A program made the translations under genes and the position numbers. 41,664 nucleotides of DNA from REEB509 sp049314555 (GTDB lineage Bacteria; Pseudomonadota; Alphaproteobacteria; Caulobacterales; Aquidulcibacteraceae). This document shows positions 16,724-23,670 of the stretch, piece after piece. The first letter of the stretch is position 1. Each line of letters starts with the position of its first letter. The notes below the pieces were generated by a model, which made no database searches, was not told the origin of the DNA, and worked only from the letters and a program-made list of their open reading frames with translations. The stretch spans positions 1 through 41,664 of the forward strand of contig JBMOEW010000024.1 of NCBI GenBank assembly GCA_049314555.1. Reading direction: 5' to 3'.

Positions 16724-16760
16724 TTGACGCGGCGCGTTCGGCTCCCTTTATCCAGGGAGC
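16724..16760 (+). promoter_or_regulatory. Candidate promoter with dyad over the -10, outer-membrane protein gene
   Basis: TTGACG (16724-16729) and TTTATC (16747-16752) are spaced by 17 bases and could be -35 and -10. The -10 lies at the centre of an inverted repeat, GCTCCCT (16741-16747) and AGGGAGC (16754-16760). No T tract follows, so the dyad is more like an operator than a terminator of the DUF6285 gene. Confidence 0.4.
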
Positions 16761-16823
16761 GCGCAAGACAGGGGATCGCAGAATGCGTGCCCCCTTGTCG
16801 CCACTCACATAAAGGAAAGCAGA

Positions 16824-17585
16824 ATGCGATTGAGATCGATGCTGGCGGCTGTGGCCGCTGTTGCAGCGCTGGGCGCTGCGCCGGCCCTGGCCGACACCAA
16901 CAATTCTGGCTATATTGGCGTCGCCGCGGCAAATTTTGATGATGGCGATTTTGATGCCCAGGCCTATAGCCTCAACGGTGCGGTAGCGTTTCCGTTGTCT
17001 GGCAACTGGGGTGCGCAGCTGGACGCAGAATACGCTCGTCTGGAAAACGACGCAGACGATAGCGACACCGTGAGCGGTACTGCCCACGTGTTCCACCGCA
17101 CGGACACGCACCTGATTGGCGTTTATGTTGGCGCTAATGATACCGACGAGGTCACTTCCTACGGTGGCGGCGTTGAAGGTGACCTTTATCGCGGCGATTG
17201 GACGATTGGTGGCCGGGTGTCTTACGCTACAGACGATAGCGACCTCGACAGCGACACCTGGGGCGGCGAGGCCCGTGCAAAATACTTCTACACCGACAAC
17301 TTCACTGTGGCTGGCTCGCTTGGTGTCGACCGCGTCAGCGTGGACGCGCCTGGCTTTGACGACTTCAACGTCGTGACCGTAGGTGTTGGCTCTGAGTACC
17401 AGTTCGCAAGCGCGCCAGTGAGCGTGTTTGGCGGCGTGGCCTATTCAGACGTCGAAGACGCTGACGGCACCACCGGCGTGCAGATTGGCCTTCGCTACAA
17501 CTGGAACGGCGGCTCGCTGCGCGATCGCGATCGCTCTGGTGCCTCGTTGCAGGGCTTCCAATCTCGTCTTGCGGGCGTGCTGTAA
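16824..17585 (+). CDS. Small outer-membrane beta-barrel protein (porin-like)
   Basis: A 253-residue exported protein. The signal peptide covers residues 1-23, with cleavage likely after ALA (21-23). The mature part alternates short amphipathic strands with acidic Asp-rich turns (DDGDFDAQ, ENDADDSDT, DDSDLDSDT), about ten to twelve strands, which is typical of a small barrel. The many loop aspartates suggest cation binding or passage, which is inference. It does not end in aromatic Phe/Trp, the usual barrel-assembly signal; it ends LAGVL after a basic stretch (RDRDR), which is odd. AAAGGA lies 8 bases before the ATG. The gene is monocistronic, with its own candidate promoter and a strong terminator. 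Confidence 0.78.
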   Translation: MRLRSMLAAVAAVAALGAAPALADTNNSGYIGVAAANFDDGDFDAQAYSLNGAVAFPLSGNWGAQLDAEYARLENDADDSDTVSGTAHVFHRTDTHLIGVYVGANDTDEVTSYGGGVEGDLYRGDWTIGGRVSYATDDSDLDSDTWGGEARAKYFYTDNFTVAGSLGVDRVSVDAPGFDDFNVVTVGVGSEYQFASAPVSVFGGVAYSDVEDADGTTGVQIGLRYNWNGGSLRDRDRSGASLQGFQSRLAGVL

Positions 17586-17609
17586 CGGCCCTTGCCAATT
17601 TAAGAATTG

Positions 17610-17641
17610 GGCGGCTGACTTTCCTGTCAGCCGCCTTTTTT
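17610..17641 (+). terminator. Intrinsic terminator of the porin-like gene
   Basis: GGCGGCTGAC (17610-17619) and GTCAGCCGCC (17626-17635), a perfect 10-base stem with 6-base loop, are followed by six T (17636-17641). The opposite flavoprotein gene ends inside it: its stop and last codons (KKGG) are the complement of the 3' arm and T tract. A weaker hairpin (CCAATT/AATTGG, 17595-17610) abuts it. Confidence 0.9.
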
Positions 17642-18835
17642 CTGCGCAAATTTCAGTGCGCCTAGGCCGGCCGCATGCCCTGTAGCAAAGCAGGCCTGAA
17701 GCAGATAGCCGCCTGTTGGCGCGTCCCAATTGATCATCTCCCCCGCAACAAAAGTGCCAGGGGTTCGCTTCACCATCAGGTGCTCGTCCAGTTCGCTCCA
17801 CGCCACGCCGCCCGCTGCAGAAATGGCGCGTTCCATTGGTGCGAGCCCAATGACAGATAGCGCCGCGCGCTTGATGGTTTGGGCAAGGGCTGCAGCCTCG
17901 TGTGATGACGCGACGCTAAGTGCCAGGCGCGCTGAGGGCACGGTGAGCCCCAGGTTTTTGGTCAGCCATGGACCCAGGGTGCGGCGGCGATCCCGCGTTT
18001 TGAGGCGAGCCAAGACGTCGTCAAAAGGGCGGTTTGGTTGGAGATCAAGTGCAATCGGCAACGGCGATTGCTTGGCAAGACCTGTGCGAAGCAGCTCACC
18101 CGCAGCATAGATCACCCCGCCCTCAAGTCCGGTAGCCGTTACCATCGCTTCGCCACGAAAACGCTGCCCACCGACAAAAAGGTCCACCATTTTCAGGGGC
18201 TGGCCAGCAAGGACCTGAACTTTGGGCGGAAGGTCGATCTGGATGCCCACATTTGAAGCTTCAAGCGGGGCCACATCAATGCCCGCTTGTCCAAACGGCA
18301 AGAGCCAGCGCCCGTCTGACCCTAGTTCCGGCCACGACTTGCCACCAAAGGCGAGCACGACCGCATCTGAGGCTAGGCTCTCGATCGCACCGTCTCGCTG
18401 AACCAAAGCTATGCCTGGGGTGTCGGTGAAGCCAACCCAACGGCTGTGGCCAACAAACTGGACGCCCAGCGAAGACAGCCTCTGCAGCCAAGCCCGCAAA
18501 AGGGGGCTTGCCTTCATTGCGACGGGAAAGACGCGCCGCGATGTCCCCTCAAAGGTCTCTTGTCCCAAGCCATGCGCCCAATCTCTGACCGCGCTTGGGG
18601 GGAAGGCGCGGACGTAAGCCGACACGCGCGTCGCGCCGGCACCATAGCGCGTCAAGAAAGCTTCTAGCGGCTCCGCATGGGTCAGGTTTAGGCCGCCTCT
18701 CCCTGCCAAGAGAAACTTCCGCCCCGGGCGCGCCATGTGATCAAACACGGTGACGTGGGCACCGCTTTGTGCCGCCACCTCCGCTGCCGTCAGTCCGGCA
18801 GGGCCCGCCCCAAAAATGCTGATTGTGGGCTTCAC
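17627..18835 (-). CDS. FAD-dependent oxidoreductase, HI0933/BaiN-like (TIGR03862-type)
   Basis: A flavoprotein of about 402 residues with the dinucleotide-binding fingerprint GAGPAGLTAAEVAA near the N-terminus, the RPGRKFLLAGRGGLNLTHAE signature of the HI0933 family, a central GGKSWPELGSDG segment, and the C-terminal FAD motif FVAGEMINWDAPTGGYLLQACFATGHAAG (split here: FVAGEM, then GGYLLQACF). The reaction is unknown; relatives include the bile-acid oxidoreductase BaiN, and many members are uncharacterised. GTG at 18835 is chosen because it forms a GTGA overlap with the thiolase stop. A start at 18868 would overlap the thiolase gene by 37 bases. Coupling to the thiolase suggests co-expression, not necessarily a shared pathway. 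Confidence 0.85.
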   Translation of the reverse strand: MKPTISIFGAGPAGLTAAEVAAQSGAHVTVFDHMARPGRKFLLAGRGGLNLTHAEPLEAFLTRYGAGATRVSAYVRAFPPSAVRDWAHGLGQETFEGTSRRVFPVAMKASPLLRAWLQRLSSLGVQFVGHSRWVGFTDTPGIALVQRDGAIESLASDAVVLAFGGKSWPELGSDGRWLLPFGQAGIDVAPLEASNVGIQIDLPPKVQVLAGQPLKMVDLFVGGQRFRGEAMVTATGLEGGVIYAAGELLRTGLAKQSPLPIALDLQPNRPFDDVLARLKTRDRRRTLGPWLTKNLGLTVPSARLALSVASSHEAAALAQTIKRAALSVIGLAPMERAISAAGGVAWSELDEHLMVKRTPGTFVAGEMINWDAPTGGYLLQACFATGHAAGLGALKFAQKKGG

Positions 18836-20034
18836 GCCCCCTGTTGGCCGATGATCGCTACAGAGCACACATTAACGGCTGGACCACCGCCCAAATTGTG
18901 CGTCATCCCGAACACCGGATTCTTGAGTTGGCGATCGCCGGCGCGGCCATGCAGTTGAAGGTACATTTCGTACAACATGCGCAGGCCAGAGGCTCCAATT
19001 GGGTGCCCGAAGCACTTGAGCCCGCCGTCGATCTGGCAGGGCACTGATCCATCGGCGTCGTAGAAGCCATTGAGCACGTCTTTCCAGCCCTGCCCTTCGG
19101 CGGAAATGTGCAGATCTTCCATCGTCACAAGTTCGGTGATCGAAAAGCAGTCGTGCACTTCCATCATAGAGATCTGTTCACGGGGACGTTCAATCCCGGC
19201 CTCTTTGTAGGCCTTCTTCGACGCGATCCGGGCGGTATGGAAATAGCTGCCGTCCCACGAGTTGTATTGGCTTTCGAGGCCGTTTGAGACGGAAATCTGC
19301 ATCGCCTTAACAGTCACAAGGTCCTTGTGCCCCATCGCAGCGGCAATTTCGGGCGTCGTGACGATAGCAGCGGCCGCCCCATCCGAAACACCGCAGCAAT
19401 CAAACAGGCCCAGCGGTTCTGCAATCATTGGCGCGGCCATGACTTGTGCTTCGGTCACCACGTTACGCAGGTGAGCCTTGGCGTTTTTGGCACCGTTCGC
19501 GTGGCTCTTGACCGACACATGGGCGATCGCCCGCTTCAGGTCTTCCTTTGAGACGCCGTGCTTTGCCCGATAGGCGCTGGCAAGTTGTGCAAAATTGCCA
19601 GGGGCCGATCCGTTGGGCGACACTTGGGGAAGGAAGGTGCCTTGGTTTCCGACTGGCAGACCGCCGTAGCCAGTGTCCTTCAACTTTTCTACGCCGATCG
19701 CTAATGCGATATCAGCGGCACCAGCTGCGACGGCATATACAGCGCCACGAAAGGCTTCTGACCCCGAAGCGCACATGTTTTCAACGCGTGTGACGGCGAT
19801 GTTTGGGAGGCGCAAGGCCAATGAGGCGGGCGTTGCCGAGCGGCCGGTTCCGATATCTTGGTTGTGGGTCGAAAACCAAGCGGCATCGAGCTGCGTCGCT
19901 TCGATTTTCGCTTCTGCCATCGCTTCAAGGTAGGCTTCAACCATCAGCTCTTCGGGGCCGCAATCCCAGCGCTCGCCGAACTTCGAGCATCCCATGCCGA
20001 TGATAGCGACTTTGTCACGGATACCCGAGGCCAT
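18832..20034 (-). CDS. Acetyl-CoA acetyltransferase / SCP2-type thiolase
   Basis: A thiolase-superfamily protein of 400 residues. The acylated cysteine is in the NMCASGSEAF segment (Cys88 in this numbering), HDCFSITELV and KCFGHPIGASG supply the catalytic histidines and cysteine region, and GMTHNLGG closes the active site. The divergent sequence and lack of a plain CxG thiolase ending place it with SCP2/lipid-transfer thiolases and uncharacterised acetyl-CoA acetyltransferases, so substrate chain length is uncertain. Two ATGs are possible. The one at 20034 has AAGGA six bases upstream; the one at 20040 touches the AAGGA. It precedes the flavoprotein gene with a 4-base overlap. Confidence 0.88.
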   Translation of the reverse strand: MASGIRDKVAIIGMGCSKFGERWDCGPEELMVEAYLEAMAEAKIEATQLDAAWFSTHNQDIGTGRSATPASLALRLPNIAVTRVENMCASGSEAFRGAVYAVAAGAADIALAIGVEKLKDTGYGGLPVGNQGTFLPQVSPNGSAPGNFAQLASAYRAKHGVSKEDLKRAIAHVSVKSHANGAKNAKAHLRNVVTEAQVMAAPMIAEPLGLFDCCGVSDGAAAAIVTTPEIAAAMGHKDLVTVKAMQISVSNGLESQYNSWDGSYFHTARIASKKAYKEAGIERPREQISMMEVHDCFSITELVTMEDLHISAEGQGWKDVLNGFYDADGSVPCQIDGGLKCFGHPIGASGLRMLYEMYLQLHGRAGDRQLKNPVFGMTHNLGGGPAVNVCSVAIIGQQGA

Positions 20035-20040
20035 GGCCAT

Positions 20041-20290
20041 TCCTTAGCTTTCTGGAGAAGGATTTCTCAGTCTACCGTCGAGGTTTGAGGTTGTACATAT
20101 CCTCGGCGACGACCCTGAACAGGATTATCGATCAAGTTATTGCAAATTGCCTTGGGATTTGCGCCAAGCCGATTGCACGTGAGTTCGCGCCAAATCCGAT
20201 CTTCGCCAGTGGAGTGCGTTTGGCCTCCCCCAAAACCACCGTCGCCCAGGGCAGGGTTCTTCAAAACGAATCCGGCCACCACTAAGCCCC
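20041..20290. other. Non-coding region between the thiolase and padR-like genes
   Basis: This divergent intergenic stretch must hold the thiolase promoter. I see no convincing -35/-10 pair on the minus strand, no protein with family features in the short open frames, and no terminator. It is AT-richer than the genes around it. Confidence 0.4.
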
Positions 20291-20332
20291 TTGACGAACT
20301 CATATTTTAAGGTACCTTTATTTGACAAGGTA
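20291..20332 (+). promoter_or_regulatory. padR-pspC promoter with overlapping PadR operator
   Basis: TTGACG (20291-20296) and TACCTT (20313-20318) with a 16-base spacer form a promoter candidate. The -10 is also the left arm of the inverted repeat TACCTT-N8-AAGGTA (20313-20332), a spacing and symmetry suited to a PadR dimer. The right arm contains the AAGG that serves as ribosome binding site for the ATG at 20339. Autorepression is the natural reading. Confidence 0.55.
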
Positions 20333-20338
20333 GCTTGC

Positions 20339-20671
20339 ATGGAACCCATCTCATCCCCTGAGCAGTTTGCCCCAATCCGAAAGGGGTTGCTTGAGTTCGC
20401 GCTGCTAAGGGTCGTCGGCGCTGGGAAAGTGTACGCTGCCGACATTCTTCAGAAGCTGGCATCGACGCCCTTCGCCACTCAGGAAGGTACACTCTATCCG
20501 CTCCTGTCGAAGCTTCGCCGGGATGGATGCGTTGACTATGAATGGCAAGAGAGCAGCGCCGGCCCGCCGCGCAAATACTATCAGATTACCGAAAAAGGGC
20601 GCAGTCGACTTGCCGACCTTGATCGGTATTGGAGCCACCTCACCGAAACTCTTTTGCAGCTAGGGCAATGA
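20339..20671 (+). CDS. PadR family transcriptional regulator
   Basis: A 110-residue winged-helix regulator of the short PadR-s2 type. KGLLEFALLRVVG is the first helix, YAADILQKLASTPF and TLYPLLSKLRRDGCVDYEW give the recognition helix and wing, and GPPRKYYQITEKGRSRL is the family's second wing strand. The last helix serves for dimerisation. PadR proteins are usually repressors that respond to phenolics, drugs or envelope signals. The start at 20339 has AAGG 8 bases upstream; a TTG at 20291 in the same frame falls in the promoter and is rejected. Its stop overlaps the PspC gene start (ATGA), so the two form an operon, and a TACCTT/AAGGTA dyad at its promoter suggests it controls itself. Confidence 0.92.
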   Translation: MEPISSPEQFAPIRKGLLEFALLRVVGAGKVYAADILQKLASTPFATQEGTLYPLLSKLRRDGCVDYEWQESSAGPPRKYYQITEKGRSRLADLDRYWSHLTETLLQLGQ

Positions 20672-21735
20672 CTATGGATCGAGTTGTCACTGTTAACTTG
20701 GATGGCGGAGCCCTGTCGCTCGAAGACGGTGCTTTCCAGACCTTGAAGGCCTATCTCGATCAAGCGGAAGCGGCGCTTTCGTCCAATTCTGATCGGGCCG
20801 AGATTCTTTCGGACATTGAAGCAGCGATCGCCGATCGCGCTCGCGGATACCTCACGGCGCACAAATCGGTCGTGACGGCACCTGAAATGGCTCAAATTCT
20901 CTCAGCGATGGGTCCGATCCCGGCAGCGGAACCTGGGGAAACTAGGGCTGGCTCTTCAACAATGGAAAGCGGTACCGATTCTTCGCCTCGGCGGAAACTC
21001 TATCGCTTGCGCGATGGCGCAATGGTGGCTGGCGTCGCCAATGGTGTCGGCGCGTATTTTTCGATGGACGCCACGATTGTCCGCGTCCTCTTTGTGGTTG
21101 CAATTCTCATCACCGGTGGCTGGGCCGGTTTGCTCTACATTGCGATGATGTTTATCGTTCCTAGCGCCAATACTTCCGAAGAGTGGGCCGCTGCCCACGG
21201 CCTTCCCGCTACCGCACAGGAAGTGATTGAGGCAGCCCGAAAGCGGTTTGCCGCCCTCAGCGAGGGTAGTGGGTTGGGGCGGTTCAAGACAGGAAAGCAA
21301 GACCAATCGCGGGCGGGAACATCTCGCTTTACCCCGCCTTCTCGCCCACCTGCTGGATTTTTCGAACGCATGGCAGCGGGCGGTCTTGCCATCGTTTTGA
21401 GCGTTGCAGGGGCTTTGGCTACGCTGTTGTTGTTCATGGTCATCGGCAGTTTGGTAACGTCGGGTGCCTTTGCGGGCTATGCTCCGCCTGAGGACTTTCC
21501 GATCTGGGTTACCCTATTGCTCATCTTGTTGGTGTTTGCGTCACTGGCCATGCCCTTACAGGCCGTGCGGGTCGCTTGTTATGAAACCTTGACCGGGTCG
21601 GACCGTACCCAGGCGCAAGCCATCGACGGCACGGTGTCGCTGGGTTTGATCGCCCTTGGTGCCTGGTTTGCGTATTTGTATTTGCCAGAAGCGCGCAGCT
21701 TAATGGAACAAGCTTGGCAGTTGATCCGCAATTAG
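20668..21735 (+). CDS. PspC domain membrane protein
   Basis: A 355-residue inner-membrane protein. Residues 1-65 are a soluble helical domain (VNLDGGALSLEDGAFQTLKA, then RAEILSDIEAAIADR) like the one preceding PspC in Bacteroidota-type proteins. The PspC domain is about 108-166 (KLYRLRDGAMVAGVANGVGA, then a membrane hairpin). Three further hydrophobic segments follow in the C-terminal half, after a linker rich in Ser, Arg and Pro. PspC domains sense envelope stress in phage-shock systems, but no pspA is present. It is coupled to the PadR gene by a 4-base overlap, with TAGGG just upstream. A PadR-controlled envelope stress module is the likely role (inference). Confidence 0.88.
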   Translation: MTMDRVVTVNLDGGALSLEDGAFQTLKAYLDQAEAALSSNSDRAEILSDIEAAIADRARGYLTAHKSVVTAPEMAQILSAMGPIPAAEPGETRAGSSTMESGTDSSPRRKLYRLRDGAMVAGVANGVGAYFSMDATIVRVLFVVAILITGGWAGLLYIAMMFIVPSANTSEEWAAAHGLPATAQEVIEAARKRFAALSEGSGLGRFKTGKQDQSRAGTSRFTPPSRPPAGFFERMAAGGLAIVLSVAGALATLLLFMVIGSLVTSGAFAGYAPPEDFPIWVTLLLILLVFASLAMPLQAVRVACYETLTGSDRTQAQAIDGTVSLGLIALGAWFAYLYLPEARSLMEQAWQLIRN

Positions 21736-21740
21736 GCCAT

Positions 21741-21814
21741 GGGCGCGCGCATAGCTCCCCCCTTTCCTCCCTTCCTTCCAGTGAAGTCTTTCGGTAAGGG
21801 AGCATGGCGCGCCC
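21741..21814. repeat. Long imperfect inverted repeat after the PspC gene
   Basis: GGGCGCGC (21741-21748) pairs with GCGCGCCC (21807-21814), and inside it GCTCCC (21754-21759) pairs with GGGAGC (21798-21803). The two helices stack across a small internal loop around a 38-base pyrimidine-rich loop. No T tract follows, so it is not an ordinary terminator. It lies between the PspC stop and the QueD-like start. Confidence 0.45.
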
Positions 21815-21850
21815 GTCTGTTCTGCGGGGACCTGCGCAGATGAGGTAGAT

Positions 21851-22375
21851 ATGCCCGCCCTGTTGTTTACAAGGCGCTACGCGATGGCGCACAGGTTGAT
21901 AACGGACCCACACTCGAAATGTGCAACCCCGCATGGCCATAATGAGTTTGTGACCGTTCGTCTGGAGCCGACCAGCCAGTTTCGGTTCAGCAATGTCAAT
22001 TGTCTGACGTCGTTTGAGGCCGCAAAACACCGCTGGCACGCATGGATCGACGACCACGTCGATCACGCCCTGCAGCTCAATGCGGCCGATCCGCTGATCG
22101 ATTGGTTTGCCGCGCATGAGCCGCAGCGCCTGCAGCGGATCATGACCATGCCGGGCGATCCGACGACCGAGGCGTTGGCTGCTTGCTTTTTTTTGAAAAT
22201 GTCGGCGTTCTTGGAAGCAGAACGCCTGCCCTATCGGGTCAGTTCTTTGAAAGTCGAAGAGACACCGACAAATGCGGTTGAAGTGACGCGCGACGGGTTT
22301 GATCCTGAGACTTGCGGGCTCTGCTTAGATCATTGGGCGCGGCGTCCGGACATGAGCTTGAACGACTTTGGTTGA
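21851..22375 (+). CDS. 6-carboxytetrahydropterin synthase / PTPS family (QueD-like)
   Basis: A 174-residue protein of the 6-pyruvoyl-tetrahydropterin synthase fold. Zinc ligands are His14 (AMAHRL), His28 and His30 (PHGHNE). The catalytic cysteine is Cys24, with His69 in DDHVDH and a glutamate at 136-137 in VEETPTNAVEV completing the site. All key residues are present, so it should be active. QueD makes 6-carboxytetrahydropterin for queuosine and other 7-deazaguanines. At 174 residues it is longer than the usual 120 or so, with extra sequence before DDHVDH and at the C-terminus. No queC, queE or folE is nearby, so its pathway (queuosine or another pterin) is not settled here. GAGG stands 5 bases before the ATG. 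Confidence 0.85.
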   Translation: MPALLFTRRYAMAHRLITDPHSKCATPHGHNEFVTVRLEPTSQFRFSNVNCLTSFEAAKHRWHAWIDDHVDHALQLNAADPLIDWFAAHEPQRLQRIMTMPGDPTTEALAACFFLKMSAFLEAERLPYRVSSLKVEETPTNAVEVTRDGFDPETCGLCLDHWARRPDMSLNDFG

Positions 22376-22405
22376 GCATTTCCAGTAATGGCTTATGCGC
22401 GATGC

Positions 22406-22438
22406 AAAAAAGGGCCCCAGTTTTCGGCTGGGGCCCTT
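22406..22438 (-). terminator. Intrinsic terminator of ndk, partly bidirectional
   Basis: AAGGGCCCCAG (22410-22420) and CTGGGGCCCTT (22428-22438) form a perfect 11-base stem with 7-base loop. On the minus strand it is followed by six T (complement of 22406-22411), so it ends ndk. On the plus strand TTGGTCTTTG follows, so it may also slow transcription from the QueD-like gene. Confidence 0.88.
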
Positions 22439-22461
22439 GGTCTTTGTGGCTCCGGGGCCGG

Positions 22462-22881
22462 TTAACCCACGATTTCATCGTCGGTAAAGAAGTAGGCGAT
22501 TTCGATCTTGGCGTTCTCTGCGCTATCGGAGCCATGAACAGTGTTGGCTTCGATGGACGAGGCAAAACGGCGGCGGATGGTGTTTGGAGCCGCGTTGTAG
22601 GGGTTGGTTGCGCCCATGATGTCGCGATAGCGAACCACGGCGTTATCGCCTTCAAGGACTTGGACAACCACCGGTCCAGACGTCATGAACTTCACAAGAT
22701 CGCCAAAGAAGGGGCGCTCTTTGTGCACCGCGTAGAAACCCTCCGCTTGCGCTTGCGAAAGCTTGAGGCGCTTTTGCGCAACGATCCGCAGGCCTGCCGT
22801 TTCGATCATTGCATTGATTTCGCCAGTGAGGCTGCGGGCCGTTGCATCAGGCTTCAGAATGGAAAAGGTACGTTCGGCCAT
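22462..22881 (-). CDS. ndk: Nucleoside diphosphate kinase
   Basis: A 139-residue enzyme that moves the gamma phosphate from ATP to other NDPs through a phosphohistidine, balancing NTP and dNTP pools. The active-site histidine is His116 in NTVHGSDS, and the N-terminal MAERTFSILKPDATAR and the RPFFGDLV loop are standard. The start at 22881 is set by AAGGAGG six bases upstream and by the usual N-terminus; an in-frame start at 22908 would place that ribosome binding site inside the gene. It has its own terminator downstream, and another terminator isolates it from the lipoprotein gene upstream. Confidence 0.97.
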   Translation of the reverse strand: MAERTFSILKPDATARSLTGEINAMIETAGLRIVAQKRLKLSQAQAEGFYAVHKERPFFGDLVKFMTSGPVVVQVLEGDNAVVRYRDIMGATNPYNAAPNTIRRRFASSIEANTVHGSDSAENAKIEIAYFFTDDEIVG

Positions 22882-22906
22882 CGATGGCCTCCTTTGCGTC
22901 GCGATC

Positions 22907-22939
22907 AAGAAAAAGGTCGCGGCTCTATAGCCGCGACCT
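22907..22939 (-). terminator. Intrinsic terminator of the first I78-type lipoprotein gene
   Basis: AGGTCGCGGCT (22914-22924) and AGCCGCGACCT (22929-22939) make a perfect 11-base stem with a 4-base loop. On the minus strand it is followed by TTTTTCTT. It stops transcription of the lipoprotein gene before ndk. Confidence 0.88.
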
Positions 22940-22966
22940 CTGCCATCGCCAAGCGACGTTGTCGCG

Positions 22967-23278
22967 TCAGCCGCAGTTAACCGACGCCACCTTGTTCTGG
23001 GCGTCCAGTTGGATCGTCAAGCGGTTCGGGTTGTGGTCCATGGTTATCTGGCAATCATGGCAAACGATCCGAAAGGTTTGAGGAAGGCGATCGCGATCCA
23101 CTTCATCTTCCTGCACACCAATCAGCGGGTCATAGGCTTGGGCTTGGCAGGTCGGTTGGCCGCCTCGTGGCAAGTCACGCAGCGCTGACGTGCCGTCGTC
23201 TTCGACGCTGATGACCAAGCAGCCCGCCAGCATGGTGGCTGCGCCCGTGGCGATGGTGATGGTCAATAGCTTGTTCAT
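22967..23278 (-). CDS. I78-type peptidase inhibitor-like lipoprotein
   Basis: A 103-residue small lipoprotein. The signal peptide ends in the lipobox LAGC with acylated Cys20. The mature part resembles the I78 peptidase inhibitor family: a Cys near the start (Cys44), PLIGVQED, TMDHNPNRLTIQLD, and a C-terminal VNCG (Cys102). It also has CHDC (Cys73 and Cys76) just before TMD, which is repeated at identical spacing in the paralogue upstream. An inhibitor of periplasmic serine proteases is the family expectation, but activity is not proven. GGGGA precedes the ATG by 6 bases. Two terminators bracket ndk and this gene, so it is a short transcription unit or the end of the holC run. Confidence 0.78.
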   Translation of the reverse strand: MNKLLTITIATGAATMLAGCLVISVEDDGTSALRDLPRGGQPTCQAQAYDPLIGVQEDEVDRDRLPQTFRIVCHDCQITMDHNPNRLTIQLDAQNKVASVNCG

Positions 23279-23382
23279 GGCGTTCCCCAGTGTTTCTGCG
23301 CCAGTCGCTCGAATGGCACACAGTGAAGCCCCTCAAGGCTTGAAGATGCACCTGGGTTTGGCTTTGGATGCAACCGGTTGCC

Positions 23383-23670
23383 TTAGCCACAGAAAATCTT
23401 TGAGACGTTTCCTTCGGCGTCGAGTTGGACGTTCAAGCGGTTTTCCACGAAATCCATGGTCGCCATGCAGTCATGGCAAATGACCCGTGCGCGCGTTGGC
23501 AGGGTCGTGCGCTGAATTTGCGTCTGCGATCGACCGATCAGAAAGGCGAAATTCAGGGCACCGCAGAGGTCGGCTTGTGTTGCCTGCCCTGGAGGCTCGA
23601 CCTGCGGTGCCGCCACACAGGCGATCAGGAGGGACAGCAAGCCAGTTAGAAACAGGGAGCGCCCAATCAT
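23383..23670 (-). CDS. I78-type peptidase inhibitor-like lipoprotein (paralogue)
   Basis: A 95-residue lipoprotein with signal peptide and lipobox LIAC (acylated Cys18). Its mature part has the same pattern as the neighbour at 22967-23278: Cys36, FLIGRSQ, CHDC at 65-68, TMDFVENRLNVQLD and a terminal FCG (Cys94). Distances between the four cysteines (29, 3 and 26 residues) are the same in both proteins, so they arose by duplication. I start it at 23670, where ATGA overlaps the holC stop, because this gives a proper signal peptide; the frame upstream lies within holC. The family suggests protease inhibition in the periplasm, but the CHDC pair points to an added disulfide or metal site. Confidence 0.78.
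   Translation of the reverse strand: MIGRSLFLTGLLSLLIACVAAPQVEPPGQATQADLCGALNFAFLIGRSQTQIQRTTLPTRARVICHDCMATMDFVENRLNVQLDAEGNVSKIFCG

Noticed and set aside
20085..20285. Small plus-strand open frame upstream of the PadR gene
   Set aside because: No recognisable motif or Shine-Dalgarno, and it occupies the region that must hold the divergent promoters.
23370..23381. GCAACCGGTTGC palindrome after the second I78 gene
   Set aside because: 12 bases with no loop and no T tract; too short to assign a function and not near a start.
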